A DNA stretch of 64,000 bases from Tyto alba (taxonomy: Eukaryota; Chordata; Aves; Strigiformes; Tytonidae): contig NW_024881272.1 of the NCBI RefSeq assembly GCF_018691265.1, forward strand, positions 18,837,323 through 18,901,322. The letters run 5' to 3'. The position numbers and the translations under genes were made by a program. The notes under the pieces are model-generated. The model ran no database searches, had not been told where the DNA came from, and was given only the letters and a program-made list of their open reading frames with translations. Positions 12,277 to 25,900 of this stretch are shown piece by piece (the stretch's first letter is position 1; every line of letters starts with the position of its first letter).

Positions 12277-14964
12277 CAATCCAAATGATAAAATCTGTCT
12301 TGCTTTTTTAGGCTCCCAGCGAATGCACCATATACTACATTGCACTATTAAGAAATAAACAAATCTGCAAGGGAAACCAGAGGAAGGGGGAAACCAGGAC
12401 CTTAAGGAATGGAGAAGGAATTGGGGTGTGCAAGCCTACATCCTCATGCTCAGCGCTACTCCAGCAGCAGGCAAAGGTGCACAGCTGCTCCCCAGATATG
12501 TGACCCAAAGGGAGGAGAGGAGAAGGAGGGCTCTGTAGGTGCACTAATCCTCCCCACTGTAAAGCTGCCACTCTAAAAGTAATTGTGCTGGAGCCATGGG
12601 AAGAGGAGTGGTTACAGGTGGGAGCTGGGCTCTCTGAGCCTTGCTGCTCTTACAAAACACGCTGGCTGCTTTTTCATACCATTTCTTCTACATTTTCCAT
12701 CCTGAGCTTTGTAATCCTGATGGACAGTATATTTCTACATAGATTTCCATGCATCTGTGACCCAGCTTTACGGCTATGAAAACTGCTAAGTCACTTTTCT
12801 CAAAACCATATTCGAGGTGTTACTTACACAGTTCCTGCTGTTTAAGAGGATTTTGGATCTCAGTCCATGTGTGCTGTGACCTCTCCACTGGTATGAAACC
12901 ATGTAGGTCACATTTTTTTTTTAAAAATGTGAAATTTAACAGGATTAGAAGCCTTTAAAAAAATCTGGTATTGAGTAGAGAAGAATAGTAATGGGACATG
13001 AAGAGGAAGCTCCATAACATTATTCCCATGTCCTTAAAAAGAGTTGCATCCTTCTGTCCTCAGATAGGAAGCTACTGGATGCCCAATATAACTCAGTGAT
13101 ACTATTTGATTACAGACAAGAAATAGTGCCCTTGTCCTCACTTCAGTTCCCAGTACAGCAAGAGACATAGTCTTGATATTCAGCAGGTTCTGCAGATCTA
13201 GCTTTATACTAAAGTTTAATGTCACAAACTGTAAGTTAGCTTTGATCCTCTCTCTGCAATAGGCAAATTTAACCTATCTGAAGTTCTGTATGCATCATTC
13301 TCTGCAAGAAGCAATTTTATTGATCATAGCTGGGTGTACATGTTAGGCAGAGACTCGGAACAGTGGTTTTAAAAAATATCTCAAAATAATCAGTGTAGAA
13401 ACTCCCCATTTCCTTAATTCTTTACACTAAAAGGGAACAAATATCTCCTTGGAAAAATACTTTGTCCTTTTGGCAGGAGGGGGGGAGCTTCTAAAATAGT
13501 AGCTAAGAAGTAGGTATAAAAATAAGATCATTACAGCTATTATCTGTATGCAGTCCTGTTTAGACACAGTGTTTTAGAAACAAGAGAAAGGAGAGGGGCA
13601 GAGTAACAAAATTCAGAGCATTTTGTTCATTTGTGACATACCAATTTTCACTCAGAATTTACCCTTTTGCAAGATTTTAAAATCCGGGTTCCCAATAAAT
13701 GGATGTGGGAAATGCAATCCCCGTCTCTGAATCCCTTCCTTGTAACTTTTGGAAAGGTTGGCCATTTTGACCCCAGATGCATTTGGAGGTTGTGTAGGTC
13801 TCAAACACACAGGAATATCACAATTATCTCAAAGCACATCCCTACCAATGCCCCATCAAGGCGCCAGCCCACTGCCACCTCAGAGGGGCTGTGACAGAGG
13901 AAACCTATTAGACACCAGAGAATCCAACCACAGCATCTAAACACACCAGGAACCAGGGTGCCCTACTTCTGCTGCTCACACAGTAACTTGTTTTTCTTTT
14001 TATAATTATGTCTTAATCATTTTTTATGCTGAAATAATCATAACATATTTACAACCAGACTCTATTTTAATTTTTGTCTTCAGATCACTTTCTGTGTGGC
14101 CTCATACTGCCATTTCCAGCACAAATGACACCCTTCCTATCAAAGCCAATTTGGATTTCTTTTCTCAGACACAAGTTTGCAAGGTATTTTTGTCAAATGA
14201 TTTACTCAAATTCAGCTGTTACAAATAGATCTGCTGGTGTAAAGAGGCAGAGCAGCAACTCTGGATCTGACCCAACATGGATTGGCTTTCTCATTGCTTA
14301 TTTTGTAACTCTAAAACAAAACCTCATTTGTGTAGCATGGCTTCATAATCCAACAGACGTGATGCCTGCCTGCTCACTCCAGTTGTGCTTCTCACTTTTA
14401 GTACAGATGAATACTTACTGGCCAGTAGCCACTAGCATTGTTTTTCCAAACATCATGGGCTTTTTTGTGGCTATTGTTGCTTCTTCTTTTCTTATATTAC
14501 TTTCCCCCCATCTGCCATGGTTTTTCCAGACTACTTGTAAATATTTGGAAAAATGCATTAGTTTCACATTGCTCTTCAGATGAATTTCATCTAGACTTGT
14601 TCATTTACATATACTCATGTTTTACAAGATTTCTCTCCTTCACTTTAATCAAACACCTGTTTTCACAAGGCCTTCACTTCTTTGTAATTGTCAGTCCTTA
14701 TTATTTTTGTTAAAGACTGATTTTTTTTCTGTTAAAAAAAAGTGCTTCTATTGCTCATCCATTTTAAAATCATAATTAACTTCATCTCCTTCCTCATTTG
14801 CTAATGGGTCTATTTTCTCTACAGTATTTCCTTTTCCCCTGGTACACTCATAAAGTCTCTCTTGTTTCTCTTATCCCCTTTGGCTAACTTTAACTCATTC
14901 TGCCTTAAGCTGTGGAAAGGGAGACCTTCAAAACACAGCACTTAGAACTTTCATACTGTTTTAT
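12277..14964. other. Noncoding stretch, no gene seen
   Basis: The sequence is AT-rich and unique, with a GC-richer patch near 12360-12650. From about 14060 to 14720 the plus strand is pyrimidine-rich and has few stop codons. This yields a 169-codon open frame that is hydrophobic and low in complexity and is judged to be chance. Confidence 0.55.
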
Positions 14965-15090
14965 ACTTTCAAAGTCTTTTGCAGACATCAATTCATTAAC
15001 TTTCATAACATGCCACTGAGGTAGAAAAGTATTATTAACAGCTTTATTTTGACAAGGAAAGTGAAGGGGAGGTCCTGAGTAATCGACACC
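14965..15090 (-). repeat. MIR SINE fragment, inverted
   Basis: Read on the plus strand, the order is a TTTTGCAGACATCAATTCATTAA-like part, then CCACTGAGGTAG, AGTATTATTA, a TTTATTTTGACAAGGAAAG part and GGGGAGGTCCTGAGTAA. This follows the reverse complement of the MIR 3' half (TTAACTCATTTAATCCTC, CTGTGAGGTAGG, ACTATTATTATCCCC, TTTTACAGATGAGGAAACTG, AGAGAGGTTAAGTAA) almost block for block. It is diverged, as expected for a family active before amniote radiation. Confidence 0.6.
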
Positions 15091-15635
15091 GACTGCAGAG
15101 GGGCTGGCTCCAAGGGCCAAAACCCCCATGTGTACTCAGGCAAGTAGACAACTAAACCTGACAGTGGGCACATCATCATCAACAAAGTTGGAAGGCTGAG
15201 CTCAGGGAAGGGAGTGCAAAATCTCTCATTCAGCTGCTTTTATTTCAGTTTATTTTTTTAGGTTAAGACTCTACAGAGGTTACCCACCTATGTTTCTGTT
15301 CATTTCTGCTGGTCAGATGTTCCTACACAATATTAATACATCTAGTTTAAAAAGCTGTGTGAGAAAGCAGTGCAATTGTTTGCCTAGAGGACATTTTTAA
15401 AAACCTGTTGTCACTTTATGTAAGTGCCTGACAAACATCTTTACTCTTTGATAGCCATTACTCTTAGAAAAACAATTTCAAAACCATATGCTCAAGGTGG
15501 TTGAACTAAAATTGAACTAGCCCCGCTTACACAGGGGCAAATCAAGGATGTATATTCTTATGCAAATATGACAGCGTGGGCTTCCTGATATTTTCTTTAG
15601 CTTTGTTATACCCACACAACTATACAGGATTCTCA

Positions 15636-15920
15636 CAGTGTTTCTTAGCTTGTGGTCCATGGACCACTGGTGGGCTACAAGACATCAGGAAGTGGTAGGT
15701 GAAACAATTACACATTTTCCAATGAAGACCAAAAGCCTAAGCCATACAAGCATGTTCCAGTGAGCAAACAAAGAGAAGGGGGTGAAATCAAATTAACAAA
15801 TTAACAATCAAAGTCTATCTTAATTCTTAGTTGGTTTACAAATGAAAAGCATTGTGGTTAGACGCGCAACACAGCCTGGGGATATTTTTTTTCATGATCC
15901 CAAACAGTGGTTAAACACTG
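15636..15920. mobile_element. hAT-like MITE (non-autonomous DNA transposon)
   Basis: The left end CAGTGTTTCTTAGC and the right end GGTTAAACACTG are imperfect inverted repeats of the CAGTG...CACTG type seen in hAT/Charlie families. Just inside the left end is a 16-base perfect palindrome (15652-15667) of the TGGTCC...GGACCA kind, which is frequent in these elements. The body of about 285 bases has no transposase frame. No clean 8-bp target duplication is visible (TTCTCA-like on the left, CTTTGTGT on the right), which fits an old, decayed copy. Confidence 0.55.
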
Positions 15921-16396
15921 CTTTGTGTGTCTGAAAGTCTAAAAAGTTAAATTATTTTAATGAGACTCTTTTTTTCTAAGCTGGTGTCAGCAGCATTTTC
16001 ATCACCCTTGCTTGAACTGTGGTGCATCACAACTATGCCCTAGAGCTGACTGTAATCCTGCCCATTAGAGTAGCTGACCAAGGGGATCCTTACTGAGCCC
16101 TCTGAGAGGTCCTCTCCCCTTCCCCATCTGCCTATGCTGACCTCCATGCCCACCGTGCCCCTCTCCCACCGGCACAGGCAGGACATGCACCCCTGCAGCC
16201 AGGGGCTTCCAGAGGGTGAGCAAAAGCTGATGCCATGATGCAATTTACAGGGCTGGCAGCCAGATGAGGTACAGAGCTGTGATTTTCCCCTCTCCTGGGG
16301 GACTGCTCAGGGGTGGAAAGTGAGATGTGATGGTCTAGTTCCTCCATCTCCAGTGCCTTCTCTAGAAAGAGGTCCAAGTTAGTTTCTGGATCTCCA

Positions 16397-16398
<2 letters not shown>

Positions 16399-16422
<24 letters not shown>
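16399..16422. repeat. (TG)12 microsatellite
   Basis: Twelve perfect TG units are followed by a TATGTGTATG tail that extends the alternating purine/pyrimidine pattern. It is likely polymorphic in length. Confidence 0.95.
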
Positions 16423-16430
<8 letters not shown>

Positions 16431-16432
<2 letters not shown>

Positions 16433-19400
16433 GAGGAGAAAGCAGGTGAAGTATCCAGCCCTAAAAACCTCTTGGTTAAGTTCTGCTGAGCAGGAGAGGC
16501 TCAGCACACAGCCTGCTTAGCACTCCCAAACAGTGCTGGCCAAATACCCAGGTTCAGATGTTTATGGAGGTTTCTTTCTGAGGGCTGAAAGCTTGCATCT
16601 GTGCTTCCAGTTCAAGTTCTCTCACAAATTTGAACAAAAAGCTTGTAAAGTTCAGCATCTTCCAAATTGCCCCATATAAGTCAATCCTGAAACCATATCC
16701 AAATGGCTCCCCCCCGCCATACCTTCCACAGAAATGACCTAAACTTTGTCAGGTTCACATGTCCCTAGAGATGATCTCATTTCACTGCTTCAAAAGAGCT
16801 TTGGTCTGCACAGCCTGTAGCAGCAAATTTACACTTCAAAAAGCAGACAGCTTTTTCCACATCTTATTCACTTAATGGGTGAGAATGTAAAATTAGTTCC
16901 GTTGCTGATGAGGACCTTGAGCCAAATGAAAAGTGTTCATTTGTCAGCACAGACTTACAGCCTGAAACATGATTATATAGCTAATCCAATAATGGGTTTT
17001 GATGCTGAGCATTTATTTATATACAGTATGTCTTGTTATCTGTTGATAATCAGGCTCTACAATTTACTCTCTTTTGTGTCATTAGACATAGCAACATCTT
17101 CCAGACATATTACATTTGCGTGTCAACATACAAACACACACAAAACCTTTCTGACCAAAATAGTCTCTTTGCCTATTTGCCTTGAAACAGAATTTGAATT
17201 TGAGCTTTTTGCAGTTTAAAATATTAGTAACAAATTAAGCATTTTAGACTGAGAACCTCTCTGCATCTTAGAAGGCTTAATAGATTAAAATTTGAAACAT
17301 AAATTTTATTTCCTTATCTATAACATCATATGAACTGATTTATTCCTTTTTGTCTGATGTGAAAACTAATATCTAATTATCTCTAATGTAAATTTGTATA
17401 CATTAAGTGGTGCCTGTTCTAAAGTATTCTGTGTCCTAACATCAGACATTATCTTAGACTTCACTAACTATGCAAACACCACTATTTGATGGCTGAACAG
17501 ATTCATCTTTTATAGAACAGAAAGTAAGTATAACTTCTTAATGTTAATATCAGGCACAGTTCCTACATCAAGTACATTAAAACCAAACAGAAAACCAGAA
17601 GGCTGTTTGCTTTTTCTTTTTCAACTTTTTGACTAATTTCTGTTGCTGCCTAATACTCCTGCAGTTGTGTAGATGACTGTAAATATCTAACACTGAATTA
17701 CTGGGACATTTTACTCCTCATTTAAATATAGAATACATAAAATTCAAATACTTAAAATGGGGATGCATTTTAATAGCTGTGTTATGGTACGATACATTGT
17801 AACATTCACCAGTTATTTAAAAAAAAAAAAAGTCTATGGGAAAGTAAAATCACTCCAGTATTAAACTGGGAGTTAATTGCAAATGTGGGGCACACCTGCA
17901 AACTCTGCGAACAATCCTGCAACACTACAGAAGGCAATTTCTGTGTGAAAGGACAGCTCTGCCTGTAGAAACACCCAGGAACACCTCTGAAGGTTGGGTG
18001 AAGTCTCCTCTAAATTTGGCAGTCAGGAACCTTTTAGAAGTAAAGCTATTAAGTAAAATTTACCTCAACGGATACTGCAAAACAGGGGTGCAGGTGAGAT
18101 GCAAATGATGTATGAGCCAAACCTGAGCTTTGCCACTGCCTCTCCTACAAGCAGGATCAGGCCTCCCTGTGTGCTTTTGTTTAGCTGAAATTTACTCAAC
18201 AATAAATACTTATATATTGCTGCAACATGATGTTTTATTGGGCTGCACTAGTTTACGAAAACCAGCAGGCTGGTAATAGCAGTGCTTGTGGTTTTGCCTG
18301 TAATTCATTTATGCATGGTAATGCACAGGGAGAGATATGATACAAGATAATAAGGCAAATTAAAAAAACGACTAAACTCAGTACTTGCAATATACAGTAT
18401 ATTAGGACCATGTTCAGACAGGCTGATTCTTTGGATATTTTTATTTTTTGTTTTACCTCAGCAAGGTAATTCATTAGGTATTCGCTTGGGTAAAGAATAA
18501 ATGAATATAGCATACATTACATCCTCACTTTAGTTGCAGGAACAAATCTTTCCTGTACCCGCCAATGTAATCTTCAGAGTTTTCGTTATATAAAACACCT
18601 CAAGAAAAATGCACCTCAGTAAGATTTACACTTTATTACTCTAATGATTCTACAAACACTGCCACAATGTGATGAAAGGCAAAGCAGTCCTGATCTGATT
18701 GAGAGCTAATAAAAATCAGTACTGAAAACTGAAAATAGCACCCTTATCATCTTTCTTTCATTTAGACCTGATTACTAGGGGATTATAATGCAATCACAGC
18801 TATGTGTGAGAGGTAGCTATGGGAACCAGTTTTAACTGTTTATCTAGCCAAAGATCTTAATTTAAGTTTGAACACTCTGATTCATTTATATGTAAGACAC
18901 CAAGGAGACAAAATGCAGAAGAAACAGATGCTCACTTGTTCTTTCCATTTAACTTCATAAGCTACCAGCCAATTTGTCTTTCAGGGACAAAATTAATTTC
19001 TGATGACAATGTGAGCAAGTAATAAACTAGGAGTTCCTGTCCTGGGAAACTTGTTAAGGCCATGTAATGTTCTGGAGTTATTTAGAAAAAAACAATTTGC
19101 TCATAGACTTGCAGGGACATCTGTAACAGAGTTTTCTTTGTCCTTGTGCTGTTACTCATTTCTGGGGGCTTTATGACACCTTTTCCAGAGGTTGATTTGA
19201 AAAAGTTCAAAAGGAAACATATTGCCCGTTATTTCTTTCCTGTGGGGTATTTCTTTTTTTTTTTTTTTTTAGACTGCTCTTTTTTCCCCTTCATATTCAC
19301 AAACCATGATGCAAACCTCAACCCACTTGCTTTGCTACTTCCACACAGCCAGAAAAAGTAAACCACCAGCCAGGGGGCCTAACAAAATTAATCAAAAATT

Positions 19401-19792
19401 ATCTGAGAAAAACAGTTTGTCAGAAATTTTGAGGCAAGTACACACCTGAAAACATCTGACAGAGCACTGCAAAAAACTGTTGTGCATTTAGATGGAAGGA
19501 GCTTTGCCCAGTAATGCCTTTAACTCTGTTAAGCTACCATCATTAGCAGAGGAAAAATTGCCAAAATGAGGGTGGGAGAGAGAAAGAGAGAGATCCACCC
19601 TAAGAGCTTGCATTTTCAGTACAGGCTGTGTTTACATGCTCCTGCATCAGTTACTTAACTGAAATGTTCTCCATCTTTCATTATCTTTGCTGGCCCTATT
19701 TCCCCATTTCAGTATTTATTTCACATGTACAGCTCTTTACTCCGATAACACTTTCCTATCATTTCGCTTGTTCATTGGGGGTTTATCCCCAC
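16431..19792. other. AT-rich noncoding stretch, no gene seen
   Basis: The sequence is unique and AT-rich, with short homopolymers such as A13 at 17819-17831 and a T run near 19253-19270. Open frames are short and low in complexity. No RNA gene or promoter was recognised. Confidence 0.55.
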
Positions 19793-19945
19793 CTGGCAGT
19801 CCTTCCACATCTGAGGTTTTCTCTTAGGTAAATTCCTACAGTCTAATGTCTGTCCATTAGCACATTTAAAAATCGCTCTGTCTGCTGTGCTTAACATTCG
19901 TTTACAGCTTATGTGCTTCACATGAATGTTCCTTTTCCAGCAGTT
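19793..19945 (-). other. Exon-like frame of 51 codons, Cys-rich, unproven
   Basis: On the minus strand a TTTCTTCAAAAG acceptor is followed by 51 open codons in phase 0 and then a CAG/GTGGGG junction, a weak donor. The peptide starts NCWKRNIHVK and ends KRKPQMWKDCQ, with five cysteines and many basic residues. The frame remains open on both sides (19772-19975). I recognise no family. Chance is quite possible because the donor is poor. Confidence 0.18.
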
Positions 19946-22900
19946 CTTTTGAAGAAAGTTTAAAGTAAGTTGCAAAATGGTTCTTTTTCATCTAAACAGG
20001 GAAATGAATTTAAGAAAGGAAGAGAAGAGCCTGGAGGTTTAGCTCTTTCAAATTTTAAACAGAATTCAAAACACTGTTGGAACACATCTGTCAGAGAAAG
20101 CACGAGAGCACCTGCATTTTAAGAGTGAATCTCCTTACCTAACTCCTTCCTTGATAATAGCTTGCACGAACAGCACCTTTAAACCACATCAATCCCACAC
20201 GCTTTCCATCCATCCAGTTATTATTTCCCTTGGCGCTGAAGTGCAACTACCTCTAGACTGAAGCCTCTCAGCGATGTGCAGCCCACTGTACAGCACCACA
20301 ACTCACAAGTGACTGAAACTCTTCAGCTGGAGTTATAAAACAAGGGGAATTTTAAACAGGTAGTTCAAACCAGAGCTTGGCTTGGATACTGCACGGAGCA
20401 ATACTAACTCTAGATTTAAAGGCCAGATGGTTTCAAATATAAATTATAAGAATGAAGTTTGGAAAGGAAAGACTAAGAATTCAATGAAAATTATAAACTT
20501 TACCATGGTTCTGTTTGTATTTACATAGCAGAACCTGACTAGCACACCGCCCTAGCGCACAGTACATGGCCTCACTCTGTATCTGTAAGAAAGAGTGCAC
20601 CATGGTTCAGCTGTTTCCTACAGCTCTCCTTTATCTTCAGTTAGTTTTCAAGGATCAAGTAAGTGCGTCAAAACACATCCATCGAAGAGTGGTGGGTTTT
20701 CCATAAGCTGAACACCAGTAAGGGTGTCACTGGCAAGGACCTCTGCAAACTTCTAATCAGTGGAACTCACAGAAAATGTAAGTTCATTGCTTTAACGGTA
20801 ATTAGCTTTAATACCATCCTTGCCACACAGCTTTGAAGGCTTGTGTGCAAAGGCAGGACACATACCAAGGCCATACAGATGAAAACAGACCATTAATTCA
20901 TGTTTCAAGAACACAGAGTAAGGAAAGTTCACACACTTTAGAAAAAAACCACAACAGTTTGCAAATTAAATTAGTGCTTGGGAGAGGTGAGATCAGGCAG
21001 TGCTCTGACATCCTCTTGCACAGGCAAGCAGGAGCTGCAGCAGGGATGTGATGGCGGTGTTCCTTTAAGGGGGGGGCTGATGCAATTTCCCACCTAAGAC
21101 ACTCCAAAGGTTTGAGACATATTGATTACTGAGGCAAATTTAATAAAAAAGAAAGGAAGGATATAAAAGAAAGTCTCTGTCAGGAAGGTTTGAGTGGGGG
21201 ATGTTTGACTGGTTATTTGCGGAGCTCTGTGACAAGTCTGAAAATTCGTGTTGGCCTGCTGGGAAGCACAGCAGTCACCTTGGGAAAAAAGAAAACAGTT
21301 TTCTGGGCTGCAAGTATAGGAGAAAAGTGGCTGGGGTAGGGCTACAGTTTATGTAACATTAATCCTCCACAAAGCAAAATGTTAATTAACATGCAATCAA
21401 GGTGGAAAGTATCCTTACTCAGATTAAAAAAAAAAAATCCTAAACCAATAACGTAGCTTAGTCATAAAGTACAAATATTGGAAAAATTGGGCATTTCAGT
21501 CCACTTCACCAGTCACTTGGAGCCCCTGGCAAACTAGCTCAATAAGAACAGTTTAGGGTGGGGAACTGCATAAAGATGAGGGGATGAAGAGATGGGCCAG
21601 GGCAATTTTGGGAAACCTGCTCCACAGTATCACAGCTGCCACTTCATTTCCTGCGAAGGTCTGAGACCTGAAACAGTGCAAAATTTCTTAGATAGATCAT
21701 TTTAAAATTTGCAACAGTCTGATGATTTAATTTTTGAAACTTGCAGATCAGGAAGACATTAGTAGAACACTGAAAAGCTTGGCATCTAAATAACTCTATA
21801 ATGTATTTCCAAAACCAAACAGATATTTTCCACTCTTCCACAAAACTCAATATAGTATAATATATTACACATTTCTATGCAGAAAGTCTTATACAACCTG
21901 TCTCCATTTCAATGAAGCTGTAAATTTGGGGGTTGGATATCTGAAATGCAATTTTGACCAAGTTAAGAAGAGGGAATACCACAGCTGGGCTGGAGTCAGG
22001 TGAGTCTGATAAAAGAGAAAGAGTCCACAGGCCTCTCTAAAAAGCCCTCAACACAAAACAAACCTATAACATCGCCTTTAGGGTATTGAGCCCACAAGCC
22101 CAGAGGACAACAAACTTGTTTAGAGTGGAAGGTGTTGAAGCAGGAACCCTGTGCCCTGGCCTAGTTTAGTGTTTCACAGATTGTAACCACTGTATTCCTG
22201 CTACAACAGAAGCAACATGAGCTCCCTCAGCAGTAAATTAGGGTGCAAATTGACAACAAAGAAGAAAATGTTTCTTTTAGCTCGAAAAATCAGTGCAAAT
22301 AGCATATGTGAGCTATATGAGAGCCATGCCACTAACACCTCGGCCTTCAGTGAGATAATCCCAGGCTGAGTCACCTCTGGTCTTGGAGGGCGTCAATCTT
22401 TGAAGACCAACAAGTCAGCTGATGCTCATCCATTCTGCAATGTCTCAGTAGAAACCAGATCTTTGTTTCATGCTGCATAAAGGCTGTGAAATCCATGAAG
22501 CTTAGAAACCTCAAGGACTACAAAATAAATTCACTCCTGAGCAGTGCTAATACAGGAAATTCCAGTGTGAGGGAATGTAGCCTCTGTCCAACATACCACA
22601 ACCAGCAGAAGAATGTGGCTTCAGAGGAGAAAACTTTTAACTGGTTCCTAGTGGCCTTGTCCATAAGTCAACTTCGCATTACAGTAACAAGCCTATCAAT
22701 CCATTCAGTCGTGGATGTATTTCTGCCAGCCTTGCCATGAGAGCAGCAGAGCCACGGTGGACAGACTGCTGGGTGTCCCATGTGGGCAGGCTGACCTTCA
22801 CCTATGACACCAGGCACATGCAAAACATGGAAAGGGTGATTTTCTTTTCCTGATGAGCTTGTGGGGAGGCAGGCAGTACTGTGAAAGTCTCTCGCTTTGA

Positions 22901-25900
22901 GAGAAATTAGTAAAAACTATCCTGAGGCTACTCGCCTCTCCCTCTCTTCATGAAGTCAGTAAAAACCATCAACACCAAATATATTCTTTTAACTAAGCAG
23001 CAAATATAAACTGAAGTTTAACATGTATCATGAAACACTTTTTAGCCTCCAGTGGCTGGCATGACTACCAGTTAGCACACATGATATTGTCCATACCTGT
23101 CTAATCAGAACCTGACTACTGAGACCTGAGACCCAAACAGTGCAGATCATACATGACCTTCAGAGATAACTATTCCTGAAATGTCAGGTAAAAAGGGAAA
23201 ATATGAGAACTGGACCCTGAACCTGGCATAGCTCCAGTAACGGCATCTTACAGCCTGCCACTCTCATCTTTCCTCTGGCAAACAGGTGGCAACAGAAAGC
23301 AAAAGAGGCAAGCCTTAGGCCTGGGAGCCCCTCTGCAAGGGTCCAAGCACAGCAGTGCTGTGCCGCGGGGGCATCGCAAGGGGGGAGGCAGAGTGGGTGC
23401 TGGGGTACAGCTCTGCACCCCTTCCTTCCCTCCCAGCGCTACCTGCCCCTGTGGCACAGGCTAGAGACAGCATGGACACACCATGTGCGTTGAATTTCTG
23501 ACCCAGGATGGTCCCTTACAGAGATGTGCCTACCCAGCTGTAGTAAATCTAGTTTTTTTATGTTTAAGCGTATTATAAATATTAACCAGTAATCACAAAA
23601 GTAAAATCCTCCCCATTTTACAGAAGGTCTCTTTCCATCACCCAGGTGAAAGCTAACAACCTGAGAGTGACTGTTAGTGACACATGAAAGCTTGGTTGTT
23701 CCAGCTAGATGAAAGGCACCAAACCTGAGACAAATATTTTGTCAACCCTCATGGGGAATCTTGAAAAGCCATCTCCCATCCTGTAACCGTTCTGTGGTTA
23801 AATAGTAGCTTCAGTTCTCTGATGTTGCAATCCAACACCTTTCACAGGCATTAAATTCCCTCTAAATTAATTCTAAGGAAAAAAAAAAATGCATTCTGCT
23901 CAGAGTTATTTCTATTGCCCAGTTATTTTATATGAATCTGATAACTAGTTTCCTGCTACAGAGATTACATCTTGAATACTTAATGCCAATTTGGAAATTT
24001 TTTAGACAAAACAAAAATAGATCTAAAATATAACACAGAGTTTAGCTAAGTGTAGAACATTAATGTAAGGCATGATTGGAAAAACAGCAAGTGAATTGGA
24101 GGAGGAGAGCAGATTCAGTGGATTCTCTCATGGTTAGTACATGCTGTAACTGGTCATTCAAGCATTTCTGGTTCTGAAAGTACATTTTCCTTAGCATAAA
24201 AATCTCAAGTTCAACAATTCAAAAAAAAAAAAAGTTAGAATGAAGGATAGAGTGCAGCCAAAGGATAGCCTTTAACAACCATTTCAAAATGAAATCTAAA
24301 TATGCTTACATATTAGATAAATGTTGGCTTCCAGGGAAGCTTTACAACACTTTAATTCCATCCTGGACTGGGATATATGGAAATATTTTGAATTTCTGTA
24401 AGTGTCCAGAGCTCTCTGCTAAGCTAACAAGCTGATATTTCTATTCATATAATAGAAGCTATTTTTTCCCTGAAGTAACTCATCAGGCTCTCTTTGGTGA
24501 CTTTTCTTTCTTTTTTCTTTTGAGCTGCAGTACAATTTCATTAATAGGACTATACACTAATTATTCTTCTCATACTTTCATCAGCTACTGATAACTCAAC
24601 TGCCCTATTTTTTGCCACATGGATTCCAGGATCTACATTTTTTTAAAAGATGTCAAGAGTTTTTTTCCCCTCTCATTACTTAAAACTCAGTAAAGATTGG
24701 AGGTTGCATATAGGTAGAACATCTCACTGGCCACTCTCACTCCCTCCCTGCCCCATAGCACATTTAAATGCTTTGGAAGTTTTTCTTATCCTTCATAGCC
24801 AAACCAGCGGTGGCCAGTCCGTGACCTGTGGCCCATCACACACACCCCACAGGCACATATGCATACAGCTCCTGTAGAACAGACAAATTAAGGCTTGCCT
24901 TAACTTTCTCTAGCCAAAGATATTGTAAGGTGAGTAGGGAGACTCAGTGAGTTGTCTGAATGCTGCAATGACCCAGAGAAAGTGTGGGCAATTGTACTCC
25001 CTGCAACAGATGAGGAAAATGCAACCCTGAAGTCAAAAAGATCAGCTGAGATTTTCAGACACCTGAGAAGAGCAGACTTGTAGCTGTTCCCAAGACATGC
25101 TAAGCATTCCTCCATCTGCATTTTGTCCTTGTTCATATACAAGTAAAATGAGTAAAAAAATCCTGCAACTGGCTAAAACAATCCATGATTCTTAATAAGA
25201 AACAATATATCAAGAAATACTTGACACTGTACCTTCAGGCTAGCACAGGCGGCCCGTTTCTCAGTGCTTGCTGCAGTGGGTTCCAGCTCAGACTGAGCCT
25301 GGCTGGCCGCCGTGGCAGCTCTCTTGCAGCAGCGGGCTGTGCCCCATCCTCCTGTGCTGTCCCAGAACTCCTCAGAGACCTGAAAACACCATGCCAGTGA
25401 TTCCTCCCCAGGCAGGACTGCTCAGCCACTGCTTTCACGAGCACAGCACCAGCAGCTTAACACACAAATCCCTCTCGAGGGAAGTATGGATGCAGAGTCC
25501 TTAGGCTTGTGGGTACAGCCTGCAGTGACCATGGGCACTGGTGATGACAACCTATTTACCCACACAGGCTTACAGTATTAATTTGCAAGCAATGGACAGA
25601 AGCAGGGCTGTCAGCCAACCAGTAATATTTTGTAGAGCTGATGCCATATGTCATATATTAAAAGTCTTACTTCAGCAAAACACATGGTTTAATGCTAAGC
25701 CTAAGGGTGTCCCAGTGAAGCCAGTTGCACCTCTCATGGTCTTCAAAACAACTACCTGAAGAGCTGCATAGTGGGGATTTTAGTTATTTTACTATAACTT
25801 TTTCTTTATATTAGCTTTTTTCTCAGTCTCTGTGTTTAAAGTTGAATGAAATCACATGAAAAAGCAGAAGATAATGAAAGTAGGATTCATAGAAAAAAAA

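Noticed and set aside
14074..14583. 169-codon plus-strand open frame with hydrophobic stretches
   Set aside because: It lies in pyrimidine-rich DNA, which has few stop codons. The apparent membrane segments are a by-product of T-rich codons.
24805..24840. Possible second hAT terminus (CAGCGGTGGCCAGTCC...TGTGGCCC)
   Set aside because: No matching inverted end was found nearby, so it stays a resemblance only.
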